Below, piece by piece: positions 24,701-38,900 of a stretch of 64,000 bases of DNA. Origin of the DNA: Sweltsa coloradensis (Eukaryota; Arthropoda; Insecta; Plecoptera; Chloroperlidae); contig JAMZAV010001446.1 of NCBI GenBank assembly GCA_024449915.1, positions 124,001 to 188,000 of the forward strand, read 5' to 3'. Position numbers and translations under genes: made by a program. Within the stretch, counting starts at the first letter, position 1, and each line of letters starts with the position of its first letter. The notes below the pieces were generated by a model. The model saw nothing but the letters and a program-made list of their open reading frames with translations, did no database searches and was not told the origin of the DNA.

Positions 24701-26879
24701 TAGTAATGATTTTTCCACAGAACAACAGAAAATTCGCATAACACATGGCAGCTCAATGCACCAATTACGCTCATCCAACAACGCGGCGGGACTTAAGCGT
24801 TTTCCTAGTGTGGTAAAAAACAATTTTGAGATCATGTTGGATGAGCATTGGAACGTTAGTTTGACCTTCAAAACCAAGAAACTTTTACGTGCCTTAATCC
24901 TGTCAAATAAGATCTTAAATTTACGTTTAGAGGAAAAAATTGCGATGTCGCTGAATTTTTGCAGAGACCTTCCTTATATAACACTAATCAACATACTAAA
25001 ACTCCCCTACAATCGGACTGGAGCTTCGGCCACCATATTGGAAAATGGCGGACAAAAAGTGTTGGTTATCGAATATCTCCAAATTGGTTGGAGATAGACA
25101 AAATGTATCAATGACAAAAATATTCCCCATTCAATTTCCTACAAAAAATGTGTCTTCTATAGTTTTGGTAGGGGCAAAGGTTAAGTCACAAAATCGTGGT
25201 TTATAGGTTGCTTATTGGAGTTCTAGCTGATTTCCTAATTTTCACGCCCAGCATCAAGCAATGCCCGCTAAATCCGTAAGAAATCGATTTAAATACAAAA
25301 GTACTTTTGTACGGGGTTCATGAAAGCTTCCATTAGTATTTTAAAAAATCAGGTCTGCTAAATCAGATTTTACATTTACTTGGAATTTGGGTTTTTCTAT
25401 TGTTGGCATTTCCTCAAAAAATGCCATATTTGACTGTCCAAGCACTAAATTGCATTGGAGGAAAAATTCTTTCTACGCACATTGAAGTGACTTAAAGAGC
25501 GATGAGTTAACAAAACAACCAAAGTTTTAATCCAATATGGTTGATAAGTGATAATTCCTAATATCCACAACATGAGTGAATGATGTAACAAAATAGAGTG
25601 TAAAAACAGCACGAAAACAGTATTCATATTGTGAAGATTAGGAATTATCAGCCATATTGGATTTAAGCTTTGGTTGTGGAATCAGATCATTATTTAAAGT
25701 TATTTCAATGTGCATAGAATTAATTTTTCCTCCAATGCTATTTAGTGCTTAATAATGGACAGTCAAATATGGAATTTTGAGGAAATGCTAACAATGGAAA
25801 AACCCAAATTCCGGGTGAATGCAAAATCCGATTTCGCAGACCTGATTTTTTAAAATACTAATGGAAGCTTTCATGAACCCCGTACAAAAGTTATTTTGTA
25901 TTTAAATCGATTTCTTACGGATTTACCGGGCATTGTTTGATACTGGGCGTGAAAATTAGGAAATCAGCTGGTACTCAAATAAGCAACATATAAACCACGA
26001 TTTTGTGACTTAACCTTTACCCCTACCAAAACTATAGAAGACACATTTTTTGTAGGGAATTGAATGGGGAATATTTTTGTCATTGAGACATTTTGTCTAT
26101 CTCCAACCAATTTGGAAATAACCAACACTTTTTGTCCGTCATTTTCCAATATGGCGGCCGAAACTCCAGTCCGATTGTAGGGGAGTTTTAGTATGTTGAT
26201 TAGTACTGAGAAAACGCTTAAGTCCCACCGCGTTGTTGGATGAGCGTAATTGGTGCATTGAGCTGCCATGTGTTATGCGAATTTTCTGTTGTTCTGTGGC
26301 AAAATCATTACTAAGTTGAAATTTTTTTAAATTAAATTAAATTAAATAAAAAATTAACCTAATTTATTTTTATTTTTATTATTAATCGTAATTGTTAAAA
26401 AAATCGTAAAATTGCGATTTTTATGAAAATTAATTTCTCGATTGCGCTCAAATTTTACAATATTATATGCATTCATAAAATAAAGGTTCTGCGAAAAAAT
26501 CATTACAATCGGATAAAGCATGTAGGTGTTATAAGTCAAAGAATTGTTTAAAAAAAGAAAAAACCTGTAAAATTTCGTTTTTTATGATAAATATTTTTTC
26601 AATTGCGCTCAAATTTCACAAAAATATCTAAGTTCATAAAATAAAGGTTCTGTGCAAAAATCATTAAAATCGGATAAAGCATGTAGGTGATATAAGTCGA
26701 AGAAATTTTTTAAAAATTGAAAAAAATCGTAAAATTGCGATTTTCATGAGAAAAAATTTTCCGATTGCGCTCAAAAACGTGGCAGTTCTAAGTTCAGAGA
26801 TTTCGAAGGCCTCCATAAAATTTCATCGCAATCGGAGTATCGGTTTAGCCGGAATCGTGTGGACAAACAGACAAAAATA

Positions 26880-26916
<37 letters not shown>

Positions 26917-29900
26917 ATTCCGGATTTTTTTCTCCAGTGTAGTGAAATGGAATCTTCGCTTCGCTCGCTACGCTCGCTACGCTCATCCAATTATATAAAT
27001 GCAAATATTCAGCGACATCGCAATTTTTTCCTTAAAAAAATTCTTATTTGACATGATTACCAATAATTGACATTAGTAGAAAATTGTCGATTGAATTGTT
27101 TCTCGTTTGTTCCTCTTTGTTTCTTTGTTTACTCGCTTCAAACAACCTTTGGTATCGCTACCTGTCACTTATTTTAGTCAAATATATGTCATGAAAATAT
27201 TTCTTTATGTATGGCTTTAAAATATGGCATGATCGTTTCAAATTTTCCTTCATCCTTCAATCTCTCCTTTTTCGTTTCGAATAGTCACTGCTCTTAGACA
27301 TACATCAACCCAAGATATTGTTTAATACTAGGAAAACGCTTAAGTCCCGCCGCGTTGTTATATGAGCGTAATTGGTGCATTGAGCTGCCATGTGTCATGC
27401 GGATTTTCTGTTTTTTTTTTTGTGAAAAAATCATAACTAAGTTAAAATTTTTTTAAAAAATTAAATTAAATAAAAAATGATCTTATTTTTTTTTTTTTAA
27501 TCGTAATTTTAAAAAAACGGAAAAAATCGAAATATTGAAATTTTTATAAGAAATAATTATTCGATTGCGCACAAATTTTACACGAATATATTAATTCATA
27601 AAATTAAGGTTCTGTGAAAAAATCATTACAATAAAATAAAGCATGTAGGTGTTAAAAGTCAAAGAATTGTTTTAAAAAAGAAAAAAACGTAAAATTTCGG
27701 TTTTCCTGAGAAATAGTTTTTCGATTGCGCTCAAATTTCACAGGAATACCTAAACTCATAAAATTAAGGTTCTGTGAAAAAATCATTAAAATCGGATAAA
27801 GCATGTAAGTGTTATAAGTCTGAAGAAATTTTTTTAAAAATCGTACAAAATCGTAAAATTGCGATTTTAATGAGAAATAATTTTCCGATTGCGCTAAAAA
27901 ACGTGGCAGTTCTAAATTCAGAGATTTTGAAGGACTCCAGAAAATTTCATCGCAATTGGAGTATTGGTTTAGCCGGAATCGTGTTAACAAACAGACAAAA
28001 TTTCATACAGAAAAAAGAAAGAAAAAAAACATTACGGATTTTTTTCTCCAGTGTAGTTAAATGGAATCTTCGCTTCGCTCGCTACGCTCATCCAAAAACT
28101 AAAGCTTATAGTTTTGTTGGATGAGCGAAGCGAAGACTTCAATTTATCACCCAAAAATTAGCTCGGGTGTTTTTTTTTGTTTTTTTTGTCTGTTTGTTCG
28201 CTCTCAACCGGGCAAACGGCATATGCGATCTTGATGAAAATTGGAGGAGGGGACCTTCGAAATCTCTGAACTTAGACCTGTCACGTTTTTGGGTACAATC
28301 GAAGAAATATTTCTCATGAATATCGTACTTTTACGATTTTTTTTTCGATTTTTAGTGCGATATTTTCGTGACATTTGGGCCGATTCTGACCAAACGGGTG
28401 GGGTGGGGTGATGTGTTGCCTTTTGGAAGAAAAAGTTGAAAAAGTTAGTCACAATCCATAGAAATAAAGGTTTTAATATGAGTTTTTTAAGGTGGTATAG
28501 TAACAATTAGAAACTTGACAACAATCACCTACAATGCATTCAAAAAGCAGTTGCAAAAGTAAAGAGATCCCACGCAAACTAAAAACTTACAAAAAAGCTC
28601 CTCCATCAACGCGACTAAAAAAAGCGTTCGCGAAGCGGCCTAGTATAGTTTAATACAACAATTCCGTATGCCTCTCTCACCATACTCTTACATTTGACAA
28701 CTGAGTCTTACAACTTACAATTCGATTAATAGATATGCGGTCTCTAGTTAAAGACTATTTCCCCGACTTTGCCGACAAGTGGAGGCGATTCCTGTTTGGG
28801 AATTTTGTTGTATGGTGACGCTTGTTAGTTCAGTTGTGACCGATCTGATATAGTAAAAATTCAATAATGTCCATGTATTTAATATCTTACAATGTCAGCC
28901 GTTTCCCCCTAGTTTCCTCACGACCATCGTTCCAACTTCCGAATCGTACCGACGTAGGTACCACTTCGTTTAAACCCGAGACTCCGATTCGGGTGGTCGT
29001 CGGCTCGATACCTGCCACCCCTGTTCTAACTTGGTATTGACTCACTACTATATCATCCCTGGGACATTCCTTTATTACTACCCGAGCACCCTAGAGAGTG
29101 TTGCCTAGTTGGTTATGAAGAGGACCACACCGGGGTAAAACTATCCCTTCTCTACATTGGTTATTCCTGCTAAAGAGAATGTTTTTTCCGAGTCGTATTT
29201 GATGATGACAGTTGCGTGAGTGGTCTAGTCGAGCGCACGCCTGTGTGGACCGATCTCGTCATCGTTCGCCAGCCATCCCTGCCTGATTGTCTCAATTAGT
29301 TCCGTCGCGTAACAACGAGACCGCGTACCAATGCCAATCGATCAATCATATTTCAGTTTTCCTATTGGCTTGTTGTGTCTCTTTTCTACACGCTAATGTT
29401 TATGAGACCGAGCTTATTATTAAATACTCGCGCACGGGCTCCGGCCAGATTGTCTCGAGATTTGTTGCCTTGTTAGAATGTGCCAGATTCCGTCACCAAG
29501 TGTAGTTTATTGTGTGCCCAAGTCGCTCTGATTCTTAATGCAGTGTTTTTGTGTGTGTGTGCTTAATAAAATATTGCCTAGTTCACATGTAAATCTCTGA
29601 GGGAGTGGCGACGATGGATGTGCTAGTCAAAACAATGCAGAGACGGCGCACGCTGGTGGGAGTTGGGAACACTGAACCCTCCGAGCTCATTTCGCTCCTA
29701 ACTCCACAATACAAGATTCCCATTGTACATTGTAGCACCATGTAATAATGCTTTTGAGATTTATGTAAAGCAAGTAAATGCATCTGTAGAAAGATTCCCG
29801 GAGACACTGCGCGAGATGAAGATCGGTGGGCCGGGGTCGGGGGGCGAAATCTTTTTCTTTTTTTTTCATCTTCACCCTTCTATCTGGAAGTTTATTCTAT

Positions 29901-32900
29901 GTCTTAGTTTTGCATATGTAACTTGGGCTGGTATCTCCTTGGTTGGAGCACTACTCCTCCCAATCCCCAACAGTCATTAATGGGTCTCCCCGAGGACTGC
30001 TTGAGATCTGCTCTGCTTAACTTTAATGTGTTGGGAGTTGCTAAGGTCCCTCAGCTCTGGGATTAAACTCCCCCTCCCTGCCGCCTACCCCGCTTCCTCC
30101 TCGTGGATCCGGGTTGACGTGAAACAACCTATTACAGGTATATTTAGCTTATTTAGTTGTTGTTATTTGTGTAAGAACTATGCCCCGATCACTTACACAG
30201 ACGTGTCGCGCTTGTGATGGATGCGTCTGCTCGCGGCCGCAAGTGACCTCGGCCGGCATCGTTTAAGACTATACGGTGCTTTAATGCTATGCCCAATTTC
30301 CCTTGTAATTATTGTGTCATCAGTGGGGCGTGTAACGAAGCAGCGTCCCGTGATTTGCGTGCGACTGTACAGGGTGTATTACTCGCGCGGGAGGGGGAAG
30401 GGGTTCAACTCCCACTGGGAGTGAAGAGCGACAGGGAAGATTTAAGGTGGCCCTTGGAATAGCTCGAGAGGATGAGAGGACCATAAAGTATTGTTATGCT
30501 GTCATATTTATATCCTTCGTGCCTCCTTTCGGCTGTTTCCCACTTTCTTTGTCTACTCGCTCGTCGCTCTCTCTCTCTAACTTTCACTCATAGATTTATT
30601 CTCTTCCATTTTACTTTAGTTCCGTGCGCGAACTCTTTAATGACGGTATTTGTCGAGCCCGTGCGCCCGGCTTTAGTTTGCACTTCCGCCGCGGCTCGAT
30701 GAATATGATAGGAATTATAGATTAGTCTGGCTACACATAAATATCCTGGCGGTTCACACCGGTAGAGTCCATCAGTGCGATATCTGCGGGACTATTGCCG
30801 GGGGAACGGGGTGTAATTTCAGCTGTACCTACTGGAGTAGCAGCATCACTCATCAGCAATATTGACTCCCCGGGGGGCGAGTTATTGCACCGGAACCTTT
30901 CCTCATATCTATCAGCGTTAGGTCTCTCTCTGTGTATATATTATATGGATGTGGGTAAACCAAACGGGGTAGTAATTTTGCAACCATCACATTAAAGTTG
31001 GGAGTATAGAGCCGGTGTATGGGATGGGGAATTATTAGCAGCCTTTGGTGCCATCTAGTGTCCCCAGTTGTAATCTACCAACTCAAATTGTGATGGGCTT
31101 CATTAGTCTGGTCTGAAATGAGACTGACCAGTCCCGTGGGGCAGACAGAGATGGAAATGGATGATACGAGAGAGATAGAGCGCACGTATATATAGCCCCA
31201 CACCTAGAGGTAGCAGCAAAATACAAATAATTCTCAGTCATCGGAGACACATGAAAATCCTCCCTCTCGATCTATCGCTCGCGCCTTGCGATATGAATAC
31301 GTTCCCCGATTGGATTGCTGCCCGGAGTTGTCAGGTAGTTGATTATTGCTCGTTTTTCTGCACCGCCTACATTTAGTTTATAGTTTTAATATTGCCAAGG
31401 GAGTCGTTTGGATTGACTTCTCCGTGGCCTGTCAACTCAGGACCGCCGTCTCGCGATATCGGCAACAATGGGTACCAGAGGGATTCGCTCACCTCCTCGT
31501 GCGACTCACGACGCGCCCACAAATAATTAATCTTTCTGTCAGCGATCGTGGCTTTCATCGCCGACTAGATTCACGAACACCGCGGCGTTCCATGCTTACC
31601 GCCGTCGAGTGAATTAACTCTTTATTTAATAATATCACTGTTTATTGAGCTTGAGACTTGAGAGGCACTTATCTTAAGCGGCTGCACTGCTGTTATAATA
31701 TCTAGAGATATATTCGATCTTATAAAGACGTGATGTCACCTAGAAACAAAGCATCGATGATGGATAGTTCGTGAAACACAACATCCAAGCCTATATCATA
31801 GTTTAAAGAGTTTTAAATTACAGATTTAAAGCATATTGAGCAAAAGCAAAATATAACAAGGTGTGTCTGTGACACAGTTGGCCTACTGTGTTACTTTATA
31901 CTGGGAAATGTGTCTTATATACTTTATTGTAAGCTGTACAAATAATTATATTCGACGAGAGAAAGAGTACCCAAAGTTTCAGTATAATTTATAATAGGCC
32001 TATATTATGACAGTCAGCATAAAAAATTCCTCTGACCCCTTTCTTTTAATGTAATTTAACCATCTTATTTCCACAAATCATGCTTATTTATCATATCAAT
32101 ATTTAGCCTCATTTAGGCATAATATTTTTAAAATGCGATTTTGGTGGAGGTGCCGGGTCGAGTCGAGTCTAGTGAAATCCAATGATGTTACTTACTATTA
32201 ATTGAGCCTATTGTTTATTCTGCGCTGTGTATTAGCTTGCTCCTTTGGATTCAACTCTTTGTTTAGAGGCTTATCGTGACGATCTGATAAGACAGCCACA
32301 AACCTTACATTTCTTAAACATGTGTGAAATGTGATGTTATGACGGGTAATCAAATGGTTACCTGAAATAAGCAAAATGTTTTTATATTATCTTTTGTTAA
32401 GGAATGGCGCATTCCTCAACAAATATTGTTATTTATTTATTTATTTATTTGTCTATAGTAATTGGATGAGCAAAGCAGACTTCAATTTCACTTAGTGTTT
32501 TTTTTTTTTTTTTTTTTTTTTACTTACGTTACCCCAAGAAAAATAGCTCGGGTGTTTTGTTTTTGTTAGTTTTTTTGTCTGTTTGTTCGCTCTCTACCGG
32601 GCAAACGGCATTATGCGATCTTGATGAAAATTGGAGGGGACCTTCGAAATCTCTGAACTTAGAGGTGTATTGTTTTTGGGTACAATCGAAGAAATATTTC
32701 TCATGAATATCGTACTTTTACGATTTTTTCATTTTTTAATGAGATATTTTCGTGATATTTGGCAAACGGCTACTCCGATATTAATGAAACTTTATGGGAA
32801 CGTTTAAAATCACTGAAATTATATGTTATGATTTTAGAGACATTTAAAAAAATATTACTTATAGAAATCGTACTTTTACGATTTTTTCCCCCAGTTTTTA

Positions 32901-35900
32901 ATACGATATTTTCGTGATATTTGGGCCGATTCTGACCAAACGGGTGGGGCTACAACGTTCATATTTTACATTGACATAAAGATTATGGTGATGTAGTGCC
33001 TCTTGAAAGAAAAATTTAAAAAATTTGGTTAAAATTCATAGAAATAAAGGTTTTAATATAGGCCTTTTACAGGATTATAATTAACAATTAATATCAAATA
33101 ACTATAGAAAAGTAATGAGATTCCACTTAAAAACGTAATCATTGGACAGAAATATTCCAAAAAAAGCTCATCCATCAACGCGACCGGAAAAAGCGTTTGC
33201 GAAGCGGCCTAGTAGAAAACTGACTTAGAAAGGAGGATAATATTGTTGTTCAATATTGTTAATAATACACGGCTCAAATTCCCATACTCAATATGTGGGT
33301 TAAATAGTTCGATTTGTTTTCTTCTTGCACTTACATTTAGGCTACTTACTGTCAATACACATTAGGTCAACTATTTGGCTTTAACTACGTTTTTATTTTT
33401 TTAACGTTTAGTGGTGAAAGAATTTAAACTAAATTTTTGAACGGTCGACCCCAGCCCACTCGCATTCTACAGCTTTCGGCCCCTCCGTAAGCATCCACCA
33501 ACGACAAACCCCCCCCCCCCCACAAAAAACAAAAAAAATGTGATTACTGTCATTTGTGTGCTAAGGTAAATTTGACGAGCAATACATTGCCAGAAATAGT
33601 TTGACACCGTACAATGGATGATCGGGGTTGGCGGGTTCCAATAAAAGAACAATCACTGTCTTTTAATTATGAGATACGAGCACTGAGCTCATGGTTAAGC
33701 TCAAGCAAAGCTGTTTTCCTATTACTGATGTATTCGTTTTCAAAATAATTATACCTATCAGAATTTTCTAAAGACATCATTTATTATACTGCTGTGAACC
33801 GGCACACCTACACCATTTTGGACTTGCTACTTCATTTATTGAACATATTATATTCCCATCGGTTTGTTTTGTTAGTCTACTTAAAACACAAATCTATTAT
33901 GTTTTCAATCTTTGTTTGGCTATGTCGCGGTTGTATTATTTTCTTGGCTACAAGTACCACTTGTTTTGTTCTACAGTTTGCAACTGAGTGGAGACCCAAT
34001 GCCAAGGTTGATGAGGGGAAGGTTGAAGACAAGCTTGATACCTTTGTTCAGTCAGTCCACCTCTTATGGAACCTATGGTATGTATGTGTGGTCTCATAAT
34101 ATTGTGTTAGCTTTTCTCTTTTGGCCATTGAGTAACTATCTTTGTAAATGGTAGATATTACTAATAAGTAGCATCACATTTGATCCATTCTTTTGTCAGC
34201 AACAAAATAGTTTATGCAAAATATTTCTAATGTAGGCCTAGTTGTTTTTCAAAGTAGATTTTTTTGCTTTAATGTGTTTTCAATGATCATATTAAACATC
34301 ATTTACTATAAAAACATTAAATTTAGAACTGCCCTTGGGTACAATAGTTATGGGCCACTTTATTAAGCGAGCAAAGCGAGCGTTTCCATTTGACTCTGCC
34401 GGAAAAATTAGTCACTGTTTTTTTTTTTTTTTTTTTTTTTTTTGTATGTCTCGCCATAACGTTCGAACGGAGGCTCGGATCGAGTTGAAATTTTGACCAT
34501 CCGCAAGCTTCGTTCTCGATTGAATGCCATTAGTTTTGTGGCAAGATCGTTCAAAAAGTTAAAAAGTTACATTAAAGTTAATCGAAAGTTTTTTTTTCAA
34601 ACTAAACGGCGACAAAATCTAAGATAGCCAAATCATTTAGAATGTCCGTCCGGTCACGAATATGTTAATTTTATTTTGATCCGATAAGTAGTGTAGATGG
34701 AAATTACATTATAACAAAAGTAACGTTGCCATGGCAACGAAAAGACGCGCGAAGTTTCTAATGCACTGCCACCTAGAAGTAATCAAAATACTTTCGAGGA
34801 AGCAGTCTAATATTTGTCAACAAAGAGTTTAAATATTTAACCCAAGGAGTCAGGTTCTCTAGATGGCGGTGGATTTTATCCACAAAGTAAAGGATTACAC
34901 ACGGGTTTATACCCAAATACCTTGGCAATAATAAATAATTTTGGATACATGGCCCTGTGGACAGCGAACGTCGCAAATTTAAAAATAAAAAAAATGTGCA
35001 ATGTGGGTCTAGCTATAGCACGTGCTCGCTTATCAACGCGTCCAACTGAGCGTTTCCTAGTTTATGTAAACATTCAATTAGTCTATTTTTTCTCCATGAA
35101 ATGTCATGTGTAGGCCTACTAAACACAGAAAACAATAAAAAATTAGAAAATTAAAATGATTGGCAGTGGAGATCTCTGCATCTAATAGAATAGTTCTGCT
35201 TAAAAGATAATGTAAGGCCTATATGTTGATATTCCTATGTTAAGTAACCCCTCTCTAAAGGGTTCATACAAACTTACATTAATATTGTGTTTGTTTTCTT
35301 CCAGTGAAAGCAATACCACAGCAGTGAAATACTTCAATGACGGCAACCTACTCTCGATATTAGTCCCTTGCTTGAACAGCAGCATTTACGGCATGGAAGC
35401 TGCAGTCGCTGTAGCTCAGTGTCTCAACACAGTCACCGAGAACAATTCAGCTGCCATTATAAAGCTAAAAGAATCAGAAAGTCAATTAGAAAAGTTAGTC
35501 AGTTCAGAAGGAGAAGATACATTGTTCCTAAGAATCTTAGCTTCTGGTTTGTTGTTGAACCTAAACAATGGACAAATCACTGGTCTATCCCCAGTCTTAG
35601 TAACTCAAATTATAAACACGCTCTCAGATACTTTAGCCGTAGACCAAAGACAGGTTTTAAACAAGTTGACGAGCAACATGCCAATACAAGAGGCTACTAA
35701 TTCTCCAGAGAACTTAAAGAAGCTGGAAAGTCTGAAACATGCAAGATTCCTAGTGGAGGCCCAACAGACGGCACTTGAGATTTTGGCCAATCTTTTTTCG
35801 GATGGTAAGACCCGAGTGTTTATTTTTCGTTAGTTTGATCCAATCGCATTGTGCATTAGGCCAAGGATTATCGGGCATAGGAATTTTCGAGCCCTGTCTC

Positions 35901-38900
35901 TGTGGATAGGATACTAGATTGCAATAGTCTTAAAGTGTTTGTATGTTCACTGTTCAGATAACGATGACTCCATGGATCAAGACATATCCGACACGAGTGA
36001 CGAGAATTTCAGCGACTCCAGTCTCGTAGAACAAGAGCCTTTCACCACAGAAAAGTTACCTCTCAGTATTCCACCGGAAGTGCATGAGGCTATTATCAGC
36101 CTCCAGCTAGTACAGAAAACATGGGAGAAGACTCGTTTCCCCGCAGAAAACGTTTGCCAGATACTAGCAGAACACCCAGATGGAATGCAGTTGTTTAGCA
36201 AGTAGGCATATGCTTATTTATTTATACACTTACATTATGCAAAAGGCCTACTCATTTTGTTTAATGGTGTAATACCTGACTGATACACCTAGGCTTAGGC
36301 CTATGGACTTATTTTCTCACTAAGTATTAATAGGCCTATAGCCAGAGCCAGGTATTTGGGGTGAAAATAAATTGCAATTTTCGTTTTTAATTTGGCCAAA
36401 AGTGGTGAATTGGTGGTGAAAATTATTGACATTTTGTTTTTTAGCGGTGTATAAATTTTTTTCAATATTTTGGGGAATTTTGCAACCGGGATCATAAATG
36501 GGATTTTCAGGTGGCAATAAAAATGTAGTTTACCATGGTAACATACTGGTGTTACCATGTACATACATGCATGGGCCATGCATTAGGGCCTAGGCCTAGG
36601 CTAGGCTTGGTGTTACTGGTAAGCCTAGCCTAGGCCCAGGCTCCTCAGTCAAATAAAGCTAGGCCTAGGGCCATTTCTTTGCAAATTAATTTGGGATTCC
36701 TGAGTCACAAATGTAGGAGTAGGGCCTAGGCATTTGATAAAACAAATTGCACCTAGGCCTAGGACTTGGCCTGCTAGGCCTAGGTCTAGGCTATAGCTAG
36801 GGGCTTGACATTTTCATTTAGGGGGCTTCAGAATACTAAGAACCCTAGGCCTAGTCTAGGTATCTATCTCTAGGAGATGAATTCCTTTGCTCTGGCTTGG
36901 GTTGTAAAGGAGCCGGTAATAGAAGACTGTAATCCAGCGGTATTATTGTTTGATTCTGCCTTCTCTTTCTTGAGTATGTGATTTTTTGAAGTGATGTGCT
37001 TTTCACACGAATCTCGCCGAATCCACTCTACTGGACTGTTGCAGAACTTGCACATGATTATTTTTTTGTCGTGCACATAAAACCCGTCTTTTTATATTCT
37101 AACGCTCTTGAAGCAACACTAACTTCTTTCCAGCGCCCCATTTTCAATCATACAAAAATCAATCGAAAATCAATGCGAGGAACGAGACGAGAGCAGACAA
37201 GTATTTGACAACACGGACGGAAACATGGGAAATCCATTTGAAGGACGCTGACTACTGACTCGCTCTCTAGTACGACGTCATGACACGAATCACGGATTAA
37301 CGTATAGCAGCTGGCGGGCGAGCCTATAAAACACATCGATGCTCCGACCAGCGCCTAGGCGGTCTGCGCAACACGCCCAGAATCTCGGCTAACATTTTCG
37401 CAAGAATTATATTTCGCGGACGGATTTTGTTCGAATTATAAAAATGAAATCGAATTTTATTTATTTTATTTATTTTATTTTTGCAAAAAGACAAGAAAAG
37501 CGAGAAAATCGTTGATATATCGCCGAAAATAGGGAAAATCGTGAAAAATCGCAAAAATCGCGGATAAACACCGATTTCGCGAAAATTCGCGAAATTTAAA
37601 ACCAGATATTTGCAATCAGAAACTCATGAAACGTAAAGATATTGAAAAAAAAAATTAATAGAAAACAACAATTCGCGTTTATCGTTAATACCCCAAATAC
37701 CTGGCCCTGCCTATAGCCTTGTTCTTTTTTGCTGCTGTATTAATATGAAAGGAATTTAGATCTTGATTATATTTTAGACATCCTCACTTCATATATAAAC
37801 AGAGGTTAGTATTTGAGGTATATAAAATCCAATTTTGTTTTTATTTTGATCAAAACCTGTGATTGGGCATTGAGAATAATTTTATATGGTGGTGAAAAAT
37901 CCTCCCCCTCTCCTCTCCCCTCCCCCAATGGTTTTTTCCTGCACTGGGATCTTCTATAGAACTTGCAGTAACCTGCAATAAATTTAAAAACATAAAACAT
38001 GATTTCAAGTTATGCCGACACTGATTACTCGTTTTTGACGTTCATCATTTACTTTTTGCTTTAACCAAAAATATCTTGCAGCTACTGTGGCAGGAAGGTG
38101 AAATATCCTGTTTAAAGCCAACCTCATTTTGTGTGCTTTATCCAAATATGGTTGGTGTCTGAGAGCAAATGCTGAGTAAATATTGCAGAATGTTTACATT
38201 GTAAGTTTGGTATGAATTTCTGCACTTGTTGTATCAAATAAAAAATGTTCTATGTGTATTACAGGTTGAAAATGATGCGGTGTCGAGCATTCCTGTGCCT
38301 GAACAATCTCATCTCCGGGCTGAACCTGGAGGACCTGGGTGGTCCAGATCGTCTGCACAAGCTGTGGGTGGACATCGGAAGTCTCATCTTCAAGGAGGTG
38401 AAGCCCGACGATATTCCGTTGCTTGAAGCGGCCACGTCGGCGCTGAGGGCAGCACTTCAGAGGCTGGCCGAGGTCAAACCTACGCCGTGCACACAGCTCA
38501 CAGATGTCGATCTGCAGGTAATTGTCAAATAACTTCGTAAGAGCTTCCCTATAATACGATCTAGTCCCGTGAAATACAGGCGAATTAATCTGCTGCCAGT
38601 GCCACCGATGCGCTTTTCTCTTGTCATCGTGAAATGCAGCACAGTTCTACATGTCGGAATTTCGTTGGCTACGATTTTCAACAACGTCAATATTGAAGTT
38701 CCTGGGTGAACTTGTTAATTGACTCCGCTGTCATTGATAGTAGCCTCTTTAGTTAATGGCGCTACCAAAATGTGTCAGCACCGCCATGGTAAATAAGGGA
38801 AATCATTTGTATTGATTTTCAATGGCAAAACGATTCTTACTAAAACTAAGGTTTTTGTGATTGTCTTCGGTGGCTGTGAGAATAGTCACTCATGGCTTAG

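Noticed and set aside
29287..30995. Several 60-90 codon frames in the distinct block
   Set aside because: None shows gag, protease, RT or other recognisable motifs; the higher GC content lengthens chance frames.
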